Assembly: GCF_014650055.1 (NCBI RefSeq)
Contig: NZ_BMUF01000004.1
Location: forward strand, 297,283-361,282
Direction of reading: 5' to 3'
Source of the DNA: Streptomyces malachitofuscus
GTDB lineage: Bacteria; Actinomycetota; Actinomycetes; Streptomycetales; Streptomycetaceae
DNA: 64,000 bases
Translations under genes and position numbers: made by a program
The notes under the pieces: generated by a model
What the model was told of the DNA's origin: nothing
Database searches by the model: none
Seen by the model: the letters and a program-made list of their open reading frames with translations, nothing else
Part shown: positions 41,922 to 50,715 of the stretch, in pieces
Numbering within the stretch: the stretch's first letter is position 1
Layout of the letters: each line of letters begins with the position of its first letter

Positions 41922-42416
41922 TCACCGTCCGGTCGCGCCGTCGATGAGCTCACGGAGGATGTCCGCGTGGCCGGCATGGCGGCCGGTCTCCTCGATCATG
42001 TGCGTGAGCGCCCAGCGCACGCCGGGACCGGGGCCGCCCGGCCGGGGCAGCGGTGAGCCGAGGTCGGTGCACCCGTCGAGGACGTCGTTCGCCCGGGCCA
42101 CCGCCTCCCGGTAGCGGGCGACGACATAAGCCACGCTGTCCGAGGGCGCGGCGTGGAAGGTCGCCTGCCAGTCGGTCACCCGCTCCCCGAGGAAGGTGGC
42201 CCGTTCGACGAACGTGAGGTGGTTGAGCAGACCGAGCAGGTTGGTCCCCGACGGCACCACGGCGGTACGGACCTGCGGTTCGGGGGCGCCCTCGACCTTC
42301 GCGGAGACCGAGGTGCGCAGGTAGTCGAGAAAGCCGCGCAGGACCTCGGTCTCACTGCTCCCGGTACGGGGCGGCGGAGTGTCGCGGCGGCCTCGGCGAC
42401 GCGGTACGGCGGACAT
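41922..42416 (-). CDS. DUF664 / DinB family protein
   Basis: 164 residues. 'TNLLGLLNHLTFVERATFLGE' and 'ALTHMIEETGRHAGHADILREL' hold the three DinB-fold metal histidines seen in DUF664 proteins; a mycothiol-dependent enzyme is the family-level guess. The arginine-rich N-terminus is odd. ATG 42416 with GGAGG upstream. Same strand as, and 27 bp downstream of, a methyltransferase gene. Confidence 0.78.
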   Translation of the reverse strand: MSAVPRRRGRRDTPPPRTGSSETEVLRGFLDYLRTSVSAKVEGAPEPQVRTAVVPSGTNLLGLLNHLTFVERATFLGERVTDWQATFHAAPSDSVAYVVARYREAVARANDVLDGCTDLGSPLPRPGGPGPGVRWALTHMIEETGRHAGHADILRELIDGATGR

Positions 42417-42443
42417 GCTGCCTCCTGACGGAATGGCGTCGGT

Positions 42444-43070
42444 TCATCCGGTCCGGCGGATGATCAGGACATGGTCGGTGACCTCGGCGGTCTCCCCGCC
42501 CGGTCCGGTCGCGGTCCTGCGCGGGGAGTCGGCCCGTTCGACCGTCCACGTCGCAGGGTCCAGGGCGAGCCTTCCGGCGATCTCCTCCGGGCCCGGGTAG
42601 CGGACGTCGGGGTCCTGATTCCACGACCAGGGGGCGGTCGAGCCGTGGTCGACGACCAGCAGCCGCCCACCCGGCCGGAGGGCGTGCGCCGCGGTGCGCA
42701 GCACGGTCGCCCTGTCCAGCTCCAGGGGCGTGTGGAGATAGTGGGCGGACACGAGATCGAACCGGCCGTCCGGGAAGGACTCCCGCAGGTCGTGCCGCCG
42801 GGCGCCGATCCGCTCGCCCAGGCCGTGTGCGGCGGCCAGTGCGGCGAGACGCTCGACCGCCACGGACGAGACGTCGACCGCGGTGACCCGCCATCCCCGG
42901 CGCGCGAGCCACAACGCGTCCCCGCCGGACCCGCAGCCGAGGTCCAGGGCGTCACCGGGCGGCAGGTCGGTGACGGACTCGGTCAGGCGTGCGTTCGGCC
43001 GCGGGGCGGTCGCTGCCGGTCGCGCGCCGTGGACGCCGTTCCAGAACGTGAGTGCGTCGGTGGATGACAT
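42444..43070 (-). CDS. SAM-dependent methyltransferase
   Basis: 208 residues. Motif I 'ALDLGCGSGGDALWLARRGW', 'VTAVDVSSVAVERLAALAA', then 'FDLVSAHYLHTPL' and 'LRPGGRLLVVDHG'. Resembles the small TehB-like methyltransferases used in detoxification. ATG at 43070 after GGAG. Likely cotranscribed with the DUF664 gene downstream. Confidence 0.82.
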   Translation of the reverse strand: MSSTDALTFWNGVHGARPAATAPRPNARLTESVTDLPPGDALDLGCGSGGDALWLARRGWRVTAVDVSSVAVERLAALAAAHGLGERIGARRHDLRESFPDGRFDLVSAHYLHTPLELDRATVLRTAAHALRPGGRLLVVDHGSTAPWSWNQDPDVRYPGPEEIAGRLALDPATWTVERADSPRRTATGPGGETAEVTDHVLIIRRTG

Positions 43071-43221
43071 GGCGGGGGCTCCTTACTGCCGGGGAGGTGT
43101 CCGAGTGTCGCCCGGCTCACCCCCGCGCGGCACGAAATCTTGCCGGAACGGCAAGAGCGCCTGACGGGTGGCGGCCGCCGTCCGTCTCTCGCGCGGCGTG
43201 CCGCACCGGTACCGTGCGGGA

Positions 43222-43608
43222 ATGAGCGACGACGGCCACGCGCACGAGCGACTGATCGCACTGGAGCAGGACTGGTCGGCGGCCATCGTGTCCGACGACG
43301 CGGACCGGATCGGTTCGTTCGTGACCGACGACTGGGTGATCGTCTCCAGCCGGGGCATCGGGACGCGGGAGGAGTTCCTCGGCCTGATCCGCTCCGGGGA
43401 CCTGACGCACACCGCCATGCAGGCCGCCGGCCCCCTCCGTGTCCGAATCCACGGCGACACGGCCGTCGTGACGGGACGGATGACGAACACGGCGTACTAC
43501 CGCGGGCAGCGGTTCGACGCCGACGAATGGGTGACCGATGTGTTCGTCCGGCACCGGGACGGATGGCGGTGCGCGCTCACCCACCTCACGGCAGCCGACC
43601 CCGGCTGA
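43222..43608 (+). CDS. SnoaL-like / DUF4440 protein
   Basis: 128 residues, NTF2-like cone fold: 'LIALEQDWSAAIVSDDADRIGSFVTDDWVIVSSRG' then strands ending 'GWRCALTHLT'. Family members bind or isomerise small molecules; no catalytic pair is certain. A TACCGT box at 43210-43215 lies 6 nt before ATG 43222 and there is no ribosome site, so it is probably leaderless. Confidence 0.75.
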   Translation: MSDDGHAHERLIALEQDWSAAIVSDDADRIGSFVTDDWVIVSSRGIGTREEFLGLIRSGDLTHTAMQAAGPLRVRIHGDTAVVTGRMTNTAYYRGQRFDADEWVTDVFVRHRDGWRCALTHLTAADPG

Positions 43609-43683
43609 GCCCGGCGGGCACGCTCCCGTCCGTGCCCTTTGAAGTCGCTCGGTGCGGTGTCATACCGGAAACTTCTCTGTGAG

Positions 43684-43703
43684 GGCCCGCGTCGGCGCGG
43701 GCC
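43684..43703 (+). promoter_or_regulatory. Hairpin just upstream of terC start
   Basis: Perfect 8-bp stem (GGCCCGCG / CGCGGGCC) with a TCGG loop, directly followed by the ribosome site. It could modulate translation. It does not show the conserved core of a yybP-ykoY manganese riboswitch. Confidence 0.35.
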
Positions 43704-43712
43704 GCGGAGAGG

Positions 43713-44732
43713 GTGAGTGGCGTGCTGGAGGTCCCGCCCTGGCTGTGGGTGGTGTTTGCCACGACGGTGGTGGTGTCGCTGACGGTGGACCTGCTCGCCC
43801 ATCGCAGCGCACACGTCATCGGATTCAAGGAGGCAGCCGCCTGGAGCGCCCTGTGGGTGAGCCTGGCCCTGGTCTTCGGCGCGGTCGTCTTCCTCGTCCT
43901 CGGCGTCACGGCCGGCACCGAGTACACCACCGCGTGGCTGCTGGAGAAGAGCCTGTCCGTCGACAACCTCTTCGTCTTTGCCGTGATCTTCGCCTACTTC
44001 AGAGTGCCCCGTGCCTACCAGCATCGCGTCCTGTTCTTCGGGGTGATGGGAGCGCTCCTCTTCCGGGGCGTCTTCCTGACGCTCGGTGTCGCCGTGGTCA
44101 GCCGCTTCACGGCGGTGCTGTTCGTCTTCGCGGCCGTGCTCTTCTACAGCACCTACAAGCTCCTCAAGGGCGACGAGGAGGGCTTCGACCCCGGCAAGAG
44201 CGTCGCCCTGCGGCTGCTCCGCAAGGTCGTTCCGGTGCGGGACGAATACGCGGGCGCGCACTTCTTCGTCAAGGAGGCCGGCAAGCGCGTCGCCACTCCG
44301 CTGCTCGCGGTGGTCGCCGCGATCGAGGCGGCCGATCTGGTCTTCGCCGTCGACAGCGTCCCGGCCGTCCTCGCCGTCAGTGACGATCTCTTCATCGTCT
44401 ACACCAGCAACGCGTTCGCCATCCTGGGGCTGCGCGCCCTGTACTTCCTGCTCGCGGGACTGCTGGACCGCTTCCACTACCTGAACGTGGGCCTCGCGAT
44501 CATCCTGAGTTTCATCGGCGTCAAGCTGATCCTCCAGGCCACGCACAAGACGATCAGCTCCAGTGTTCCGGAGATCCCCTCGCCGGTCAGTCTCGCGGTC
44601 ATCGTCGTCATCCTGGCGACGTCCGTGATCTTCAGCCTCCGGCGGCCCGTCCCTCCCCGGAAGGATGCCGCGCCCGAGGCGGATACGGCGCCCGAGCCGG
44701 ACCCGCCCGCCGACCGCCCCGGCGGCGACTGA
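43713..44732 (+). CDS. TerC family membrane protein (Alx-like)
   Basis: 339 residues, about eight to nine membrane helices. 'LLEKSLSVDNLFVFAVIFAYF' and 'AAIEAADLVFAVDSVPAVLAV' hold the paired acidic residues of the TerC/Alx family, which is associated with manganese export and with metalation of exported proteins; some are in tellurite-resistance operons, which is not the case here. Acidic Pro-rich tail (about 312-339). GTG at 43713 after GGAGAGG; a GTG nine bases on is possible. Confidence 0.85.
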   Translation: MSGVLEVPPWLWVVFATTVVVSLTVDLLAHRSAHVIGFKEAAAWSALWVSLALVFGAVVFLVLGVTAGTEYTTAWLLEKSLSVDNLFVFAVIFAYFRVPRAYQHRVLFFGVMGALLFRGVFLTLGVAVVSRFTAVLFVFAAVLFYSTYKLLKGDEEGFDPGKSVALRLLRKVVPVRDEYAGAHFFVKEAGKRVATPLLAVVAAIEAADLVFAVDSVPAVLAVSDDLFIVYTSNAFAILGLRALYFLLAGLLDRFHYLNVGLAIILSFIGVKLILQATHKTISSSVPEIPSPVSLAVIVVILATSVIFSLRRPVPPRKDAAPEADTAPEPDPPADRPGGD

Positions 44733-44931
44733 GCCCCGACAGGCCGCCCGGCGCCGAACCCCCTGACTGACACGCGGTCGGTCGAAGGGGCAAGGACGCG
44801 CACACCCGGTCGCCCTGGCAGTCCGCCCGGTGACGTCCGCACTTTGTCTCACCCGAGGAAAAAGACAAGGGTCCGTACGCGAAAGGGGTTACGCGTTCGG
44901 TCGAGTCCCGCTAACTTCCTTGAAATGAACC

Positions 44932-44955
44932 GGTCATGACCCTGGTCACGGTGAC
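44932..44955. promoter_or_regulatory. Two adjacent palindromes upstream of sugar dehydrogenase
   Basis: GGTCATGACC (44932-44941) and GTCAC-G-GTGAC (44945-44955), about 90 bp before the sugar dehydrogenase GTG. Candidate operator pair. The rest of the 313-bp gap (44733-45045) has no gene I can support; a 'TTCCTTGAAATGAAC' stretch just upstream may include promoter elements. Confidence 0.4.
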
Positions 44956-45045
44956 GACCGGAGCTCGACGGCGCGACGGCGCGCGCCCGTACTCCTCACG
45001 GCCGGCCCCCGGGCCTGCCGCCACCCCCATATTCAGGAGACTTCC

Positions 45046-47904
45046 GTGCGCACGAGACCGCTCGGACACAGACGTGTCCGCACGCTGCTGACGGCCGTGG
45101 CCTGTGCCATGAGCCTGGCACTGCCCCTGGGCCCGGCCGCCGCAGCCCCCGCCCCCGCCGCACCGGGCGGCGCAGCCGACGCCGCGGCGGCCGAGGACTT
45201 CCAACAGGTCACCCTCGCCAAGGGCGTCGCCGAGATGGGCGAGCCCATGACCTTCGCCGTCCTGCCGAACCGCTCGGTGCTGCACACCTCGCGCGACGGC
45301 ACCCTCCGGCTGACGGACGCCGCCGGCACCACCACCGTGGCGGGCAGACTGGACGTCTACAGCCACGACGAGGAGGGCCTGCAGGGCGTCGCCGCCGATC
45401 CCGGCTTCTCCTCCAACCGCTTCGTCTACCTGTACTACGCCCCCAAGCTGAACACCCCGGCCGGAGACGCCCCCAGCGACGGAACGGCATCCGACTTCGC
45501 CCCGTTCGACGGTGTCAACCGGCTGTCCCGGTTCGTCCTGAAGACCGATGGCACCCTGGACCCGGGCAGCGAGAAGAAGATCCTCGACGTGCCCGCCTCC
45601 CGCGGCCTGTGCTGTCACGTCGGCGGCGACATCGACTTCGACGCGGCGGGCAACCTGTACCTGTCGACGGGCGACGACACCAACCCCTTCGCCTCGGACG
45701 GCTACACCCCCATCGACGAGCGTGCCTCGCGCAACCCCGCCTACGACGCCCAGCGTTCCTCGGGCAACACCAACGACCTGCGCGGCAAGATCCTGCGCGT
45801 CAAGGTGAACGCCGACGCGACGTACAGCATCCCGGCGGGCAACCTCTTCGCGCCCGGTACCGCCCGCACCCGGCCCGAGATCTACGCCATGGGTTTCCGC
45901 AATCCCTTCCGGATGAGCGTCGACAAGGCCACCGGCACCGTCTACGTCGGTGACTACGGCCCCGACGCCGGTACCGCCAACCCCTCCCGCGGCCCCGGCG
46001 GACAGGTCGAGTTCAACCGGATCACCAAGGCAGGCAACTTCGGCTGGCCCTACTGCACCGGAGAGAACGACGCCTACACCGACTACGACTTCGGCTCCGG
46101 CAGCTCGGGTTCGTCCTTCAACTGCGCGGCGCCGAGGAACACGTCGCCGCGCAACACCGGCCTGACCGACCTGCCGCCCGCACAGCCCGCCTGGATCCCC
46201 TACGACGGCGGCTCCGTCCCCGAGTTCGGCAACGGATCCGAATCGCCCATGGGCGGCCCCGTCTACCGCTACGACGCCGGTTCCACCTCCGAGGTGAAGT
46301 TCCCCGCCGAGTACGACGGCGACTTCTTCGCCGGCGAGTTCGGCCGCCGCTGGATCAAGCGGATCGAGGCCGGCGGCGACGGAACCGTGCAGTCCATCAA
46401 CGCCTTCCCCTGGAGCGGCACCCAGGTGATGGACCTGGCCTTCGGCCCCGACGGCGCCCTCTACGTCCTCGACTACGGCACCGGCTACTTCAACGGCGAC
46501 GCCAACTCGGCCCTGTACCGCATCGAGCACGTGACCGGCGGGCGCGCCCCGGTGGCCCAGGCCAAGGCGGACACCACCTCCGGCACCGCCCCCCTCACCG
46601 TCGGCTTCTCCTCGGCCGGCACCTCCGACCCCGACGGCGACGCACTCCGCTACGCCTGGACCTTCGGCGACGGCGGCACCTCCACCGCGGCCGATCCGTC
46701 CCACACCTACACCACCAACGGCCAGTACACGGCGACGCTGAAGGTCACCGACTCCACCGGCAAGTCCGCCACGGCGTCCGTACAGATCACCGTGGGCAAC
46801 ACCGCCCCGACCGTACGGCTCGACACCCCGGCCGACGGACGCGTCCACGACTTCGGCGACGCCATCCCCTTCAAGGTGACGGTCACCGACCCGGAGGACG
46901 GCACGATCGACTGCGCCAAGGTGAAGGTCACCTTCATCATCGGCCACGACAGCCACGGCCACCCGCAGACCTCGGCCACCGGCTGCACCGGCACCCTGCA
47001 GACCCTGGCGGACGGCGAGCACGACCCCAACGCCAACATCTTCGGCGTCGTCGACGCCGAGTACACCGACAAGGGAGCGGGCGGCCAGCCCGCGCTCACC
47101 GCGCACGACCAGCACATCACCCAGCCCAGCCACCGGCAGGCCGAACACTACGGTGACGCGGCCGGGGTAACGGTCGTCAACCACACACCCGCGCACGGCG
47201 GCAAGACGGTCGGCGACATCCACAACGGCGACTGGATCTCCTTCACCCCGTACAGCCTCGACAACGTCACCGGCGTCACCGCCCGCGTCTCCTCCGGAGG
47301 CAGCGGCGGCACCCTGGAGGTCCGCGCGGGTTCCCCGGCCGGCACGCTGCTCGGCACGGCCACCGTGCCGGTCACCGGCGGCTGGGAGACCTTCCAGGAC
47401 GTCACGGCACCCCTGACCGGCGGGCCGGCCGGCACCACCACCCTGTACCTCGTCTTCAAGGGCGGCAGCGGCGCGCTCTACGACGTGGACGAGTTCTCCT
47501 TCACCACCTCCGCCGACGGTATCCGCACGGGTGAGGTGAAGGGGGTGAACGGCAAGTGCCTGGATGTGGACAACGCGGGCACGGCGGACGGTACGGAGAT
47601 ACAGATCTGGTCGTGCAACGCGAGTGCGGCGCAGCGGTGGACGGTGGCGGACGACGGCTCGTTGCGGGCGTTGGGGAAGTGTCTGGACGTTTCCGGTGGC
47701 GGGAGGGCGGACGGTACGCGGATCCAGTTGTGGACGTGCAACGGGACGGGGGCGCAGAAGTGGGCGGCCCGGTCCGACGGCACGGTGCGCAATCCGCAGT
47801 CGGGCAAGTGCCTGGATGCCTCGGGCGGTACGTGGAACGACGGGACGCCGGTCCACCTGTGGACCTGCCACACCGGACCCAACCAGAAGTGGACCCTGCC
47901 GTAG
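45046..47904 (+). CDS. Secreted PQQ-type sugar dehydrogenase with PKD, CBM6-like and RICIN domains
   Basis: 952 residues. Signal peptide 1-34. About 50-495 is the six-bladed propeller of soluble PQQ glucose-dehydrogenase-like enzymes ('HDEEGLQGVAADPGF', 'CCHVGGDIDFDAAGNLYLSTGDD', 'FRNPFRMSVD'). Then a PKD domain (about 498-585, 'FGDGGTSTAADPSHTY'), an Ig-like region, a CBM6-like domain (about 703-825) and a RICIN module (828-952). It would oxidise a sugar outside the cell while bound to polysaccharide. No PQQ synthesis genes lie here. The RICIN DNA is identical to that of the next gene. Confidence 0.85.
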   Translation: MRTRPLGHRRVRTLLTAVACAMSLALPLGPAAAAPAPAAPGGAADAAAAEDFQQVTLAKGVAEMGEPMTFAVLPNRSVLHTSRDGTLRLTDAAGTTTVAGRLDVYSHDEEGLQGVAADPGFSSNRFVYLYYAPKLNTPAGDAPSDGTASDFAPFDGVNRLSRFVLKTDGTLDPGSEKKILDVPASRGLCCHVGGDIDFDAAGNLYLSTGDDTNPFASDGYTPIDERASRNPAYDAQRSSGNTNDLRGKILRVKVNADATYSIPAGNLFAPGTARTRPEIYAMGFRNPFRMSVDKATGTVYVGDYGPDAGTANPSRGPGGQVEFNRITKAGNFGWPYCTGENDAYTDYDFGSGSSGSSFNCAAPRNTSPRNTGLTDLPPAQPAWIPYDGGSVPEFGNGSESPMGGPVYRYDAGSTSEVKFPAEYDGDFFAGEFGRRWIKRIEAGGDGTVQSINAFPWSGTQVMDLAFGPDGALYVLDYGTGYFNGDANSALYRIEHVTGGRAPVAQAKADTTSGTAPLTVGFSSAGTSDPDGDALRYAWTFGDGGTSTAADPSHTYTTNGQYTATLKVTDSTGKSATASVQITVGNTAPTVRLDTPADGRVHDFGDAIPFKVTVTDPEDGTIDCAKVKVTFIIGHDSHGHPQTSATGCTGTLQTLADGEHDPNANIFGVVDAEYTDKGAGGQPALTAHDQHITQPSHRQAEHYGDAAGVTVVNHTPAHGGKTVGDIHNGDWISFTPYSLDNVTGVTARVSSGGSGGTLEVRAGSPAGTLLGTATVPVTGGWETFQDVTAPLTGGPAGTTTLYLVFKGGSGALYDVDEFSFTTSADGIRTGEVKGVNGKCLDVDNAGTADGTEIQIWSCNASAAQRWTVADDGSLRALGKCLDVSGGGRADGTRIQLWTCNGTGAQKWAARSDGTVRNPQSGKCLDASGGTWNDGTPVHLWTCHTGPNQKWTLP
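47523..47900 (+). repeat. 378-bp direct repeat, copy 1 (RICIN module)
   Basis: Compared base by base with 49307-49684 (offset 1784 bp), I find no difference over 378 bp. It covers the whole RICIN module at the end of the sugar dehydrogenase gene. Codons here are G- and T-ending far more often than in the flanking C-ending sequence. Confidence 0.93.
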
Positions 47905-47921
47905 AAAGGAGGCGAGCCCCG

Positions 47922-49688
47922 ATGCGCACCCCGTTCAGAACAGCGCTCAGCCTGTGTGCCGGCGCCCTGCTCTGCCTGACACCCCAGGCCACGGCCTTGC
48001 CCGGCGCCGTACCGGCCCCCGGCCACAGCTCCCAGGCCCCGGACCGCACGGCCACCGCGGCGGCCGACCCGGCGTACGAGATCCTCGTCTTCTCCAGGAC
48101 GGCGGGCTACCGCCACTCCTCGATCGACGAGGGCGTCACGGCCCTGCGTGACCTCGGAGCGGCGAACAACTTCACCGTCACCGCCACCGAGGATCCTGGG
48201 GCCTTCACCACCGCCAACCTCGCCCGGTACCGGACCGTGGTCTTCCTCTCGACCACGGGCGACGTCCTGGGCCCGGCGCAGCAGACCGCCTTCGAGCAGT
48301 ACCTGGGAGCGGGCGGAGGCTACGTCGGCATCCACGCCGCCGCCGACACCGAGTACGACTGGCCCTTCTACGAGGGACTGGCCGGTGCCCTCTTCCAGTC
48401 CCACCCCGCCATCCAGCCCGCGACCGTCGAGATCGAGGACCGGGCCCACGACGCCACCGCGCACCTGGGCCGCACCTGGCAGCGCACGGACGAGTGGTAC
48501 AACTACCGCAGCAACCCCCGCACCACCGCCCACGTCCTGGCATCGCTGGACGAGTCCAGCTACTCGGGCGGCACCATGTCCGGCGACCACCCGATCGCCT
48601 GGTGCAAGGACTACGCCGGCGGCCGGGCCTTCTACACCGGCGGCGGCCACACGGAGGAGTCCTACGCGGACCCCGCGTTCCGACGGCACCTGCTCGGCGG
48701 CATCCGCTGGGCCGCCGGGACCACCCAGGCCGACTGCCGCCCGGAGACGGGCTACACCTCCCTGTTCGACGGCACCGGCACGGCCGGCTGGAAGCAGGCG
48801 GGCCCCGGCGGCTTCACCCTGGCCGACGGCACCCTCACCTCGCACGGCGGACTGGGCCTGTTCTGGTACGACGCCAAAACGTTCACCGGCGACTACTCGC
48901 TGAAGCTCGACTGGAAGCTGAGCGGGGACGACAACTCCGGTGTCTTCGTGGGTTTCCCGGCGTCCGACGACCCGTGGTCGGCGGTGGACAACGGCTACGA
49001 GATCCAGATCGACGCCACCGACGCGGCCGATCGCACCACGGGTGCCGTCTACGGATTCCGGTCGGCCGACCTCGCCGCACGCGACGCCGCGCTGAACCCG
49101 CCGGGGGAGTGGAACACGTACGAGATCCGCGTCACCGGGGAGCGGCTCGAGATCTTCCTCAACGGCCGGAAGATCAACGACTTCACCAACACCGACCCGG
49201 CGCGCAGCCTCCAGCAGGGACACATCGGTCTGCAGAACCACGGCGACGGCGACGACGCGGCCTTCCGCAACATCCGGATCAAGCAGACGGAGTCCCCGGC
49301 CGATCCCCGCACGGGTGAGGTGAAGGGGGTGAACGGCAAGTGCCTGGATGTGGACAACGCGGGCACGGCGGACGGTACGGAGATACAGATCTGGTCGTGC
49401 AACGCGAGTGCGGCGCAGCGGTGGACGGTGGCGGACGACGGCTCGTTGCGGGCGTTGGGGAAGTGTCTGGACGTTTCCGGTGGCGGGAGGGCGGACGGTA
49501 CGCGGATCCAGTTGTGGACGTGCAACGGGACGGGGGCGCAGAAGTGGGCGGCCCGGTCCGACGGCACGGTGCGCAATCCGCAGTCGGGCAAGTGCCTGGA
49601 TGCCTCGGGCGGTACGTGGAACGACGGGACGCCGGTCCACCTGTGGACCTGCCACACCGGACCCAACCAGAAGTGGACCCTGCCCTGA
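47922..49688 (+). CDS. Secreted ThuA / DUF1080 protein with RICIN domain
   Basis: 588 residues. Signal peptide about 1-26. About 46-270 is a ThuA-like glutamine-amidotransferase fold ('ILVFSRTAGYRHSSIDEG', 'GYVGIHAAADTEYDWPFYE', 'HPIAWCKDYAGGRAFYTGGGH'), about 280-460 a DUF1080 concanavalin-like domain ('SLFDGTGTAGWKQAG', 'DDNSGVFVGF', 'GEWNTYEIRV'), then RICIN 463-588. ThuA acts on 3-keto-sugars and DUF1080 proteins include 3-keto-glycoside hydrolases. AAGGAGG precedes ATG. It lies 17 bp after the dehydrogenase gene, in an operon. Confidence 0.85.
   Translation: MRTPFRTALSLCAGALLCLTPQATALPGAVPAPGHSSQAPDRTATAAADPAYEILVFSRTAGYRHSSIDEGVTALRDLGAANNFTVTATEDPGAFTTANLARYRTVVFLSTTGDVLGPAQQTAFEQYLGAGGGYVGIHAAADTEYDWPFYEGLAGALFQSHPAIQPATVEIEDRAHDATAHLGRTWQRTDEWYNYRSNPRTTAHVLASLDESSYSGGTMSGDHPIAWCKDYAGGRAFYTGGGHTEESYADPAFRRHLLGGIRWAAGTTQADCRPETGYTSLFDGTGTAGWKQAGPGGFTLADGTLTSHGGLGLFWYDAKTFTGDYSLKLDWKLSGDDNSGVFVGFPASDDPWSAVDNGYEIQIDATDAADRTTGAVYGFRSADLAARDAALNPPGEWNTYEIRVTGERLEIFLNGRKINDFTNTDPARSLQQGHIGLQNHGDGDDAAFRNIRIKQTESPADPRTGEVKGVNGKCLDVDNAGTADGTEIQIWSCNASAAQRWTVADDGSLRALGKCLDVSGGGRADGTRIQLWTCNGTGAQKWAARSDGTVRNPQSGKCLDASGGTWNDGTPVHLWTCHTGPNQKWTLP
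49307..49684 (+). repeat. 378-bp direct repeat, copy 2 (RICIN module)
   Basis: Second copy of the repeat at 47523-47900, ending one codon before the stop. The flanks outside the repeat are unrelated. Confidence 0.93.
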
Positions 49689-49697
49689 TGTGAGACG

Positions 49698-49735
49698 GGT
49701 CCGGCGGGCATCGGATCGCCGACGCCCGCCGGACC
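49698..49735 (+). terminator. Strong terminator after ThuA gene
   Basis: Perfect 12-bp stem (49698-49709 with 49724-49735) and a 14-nt loop, 9 bp after the ThuA-RICIN stop. It closes the two-gene operon. Confidence 0.75.
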
Positions 49736-49891
49736 GCGCCCGACGGACCGGCGCACTGCGCGTGGGCGGCCGCCCGGTTACGGTTGATGGGTCACCTCGG
49801 GCCGCCGCCCTCCCGCCCGGTTCCCCTCATCACCTCGTCACCCTGCCGGCGCCGCGGCCCGGCCCGGGGCACGTCGTCACAGGGAGAGAAC

Positions 49892-50341
49892 ATGAGCACG
49901 CAGTTCGAGGTCGTCGTCGAGATCGACCGGCCCATCGAGTACGTCTTCGCCTACCTCGCCGACGGCCGCCACGACCCGGAGTTCAGCCCTCGCGTGCTGG
50001 AGATCGAGAAGAGCCCCGACGGCGACACCGAGGTGGGCACGGTCTTCCACAGCACGGTCAAGGACGCCGGCATGCGATCGCGGCGGGACTTCGAGATCAG
50101 CGAACTGTCCGCGCCCACCCGCATCCGCTGGCACGAGACGTCGCACAACTCCGTCACCGCCGACGAAGGCGGCTACGACCTCGAGCCCACCGCCGACGGC
50201 GGCACCCGGGTACGTCTCTTCAACGTGCTGGAAGGCCACGGCCTGGGCAAGGCGCTGCTGCCCCTGGCGGGCAGCGCGGCCCGCAAGGACGCCCCGGCCT
50301 TCGGCCGGCGCATCAAGGCCGCCGTCGAAGCGTCGGTCTGA
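49892..50341 (+). CDS. SRPBCC family protein
   Basis: 149 residues with the START/Bet-v-1 helix-grip pattern: 'FEVVVEIDRPIEYVFAYLADGRHDPEFSPRV' then strands and a long C-terminal helix 'AARKDAPAFGRRIKAAVEAS'. These proteins bind hydrophobic ligands; Streptomyces has many with no known ligand. ATG follows GGGAGAG. Confidence 0.78.
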   Translation: MSTQFEVVVEIDRPIEYVFAYLADGRHDPEFSPRVLEIEKSPDGDTEVGTVFHSTVKDAGMRSRRDFEISELSAPTRIRWHETSHNSVTADEGGYDLEPTADGGTRVRLFNVLEGHGLGKALLPLAGSAARKDAPAFGRRIKAAVEASV

Positions 50342-50352
50342 GACCGATGGCG

Positions 50353-50715
50353 TCATCCCCGCCGGAACGCGGAGACGGCTGCGTCGACGCTGGGGTGGAA
50401 CGTGAACACCTCATCAAGACCGACCATCCGCAGCACCCGCATCTGGTCCGGTCGGACACCCGCGAGACAGAACGGTGAGCCGGCGGCCTGCGCCCTCTGG
50501 TAGGCGGTGATGAGGGCCGTGATGCCCGTGGAGTCGCAGTAGGTCAGTCGCGAGAGGCCGAGTACCAGTCCGTGATCGTCGAACGGGGCGTCGTTGACCG
50601 CTTCGGAGAGGAAGCGGGCGGTGTGGTGGTCGAGCTCCCCCACCACCTCGACGACATGAGGGCCCGACGGAATCCGGCGGGGCCTGACGGAGCAGATCTG
50701 GTCCGAATCGGTCAC
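50353..50715 (-). CDS. STAS anti-sigma factor antagonist
   Basis: 120 residues. STAS fold with 'VVEVVGELDHHTARFLSEAV' and the phosphorylatable Ser62 in 'YCDSTGIT'. RsbV/BldG-like proteins bind the anti-sigma kinase when unphosphorylated and free the sigma factor. GTG at 50715 has AAGGAGAG 5 nt upstream. Divergent from the GHKL kinase gene at 50907 and close to the PP2C phosphatase, so all three parts of a partner switch lie together. Confidence 0.85.
   Translation of the reverse strand: MTDSDQICSVRPRRIPSGPHVVEVVGELDHHTARFLSEAVNDAPFDDHGLVLGLSRLTYCDSTGITALITAYQRAQAAGSPFCLAGVRPDQMRVLRMVGLDEVFTFHPSVDAAVSAFRRG

Noticed and set aside
43609..43712. Manganese riboswitch (yybP-ykoY) before terC
   Set aside because: Only a simple 8-bp hairpin is present. 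The conserved internal-loop core of the riboswitch is not seen and the leader is only about 100 bp.
44911..49655. Very long minus-strand open frames (986 and 725 codons) opposite the sugar dehydrogenase and ThuA genes
   Set aside because: They follow the third-codon GC bias of the real plus-strand genes, have no ribosome sites or known domains, and share a stretch only because the RICIN DNA is repeated.
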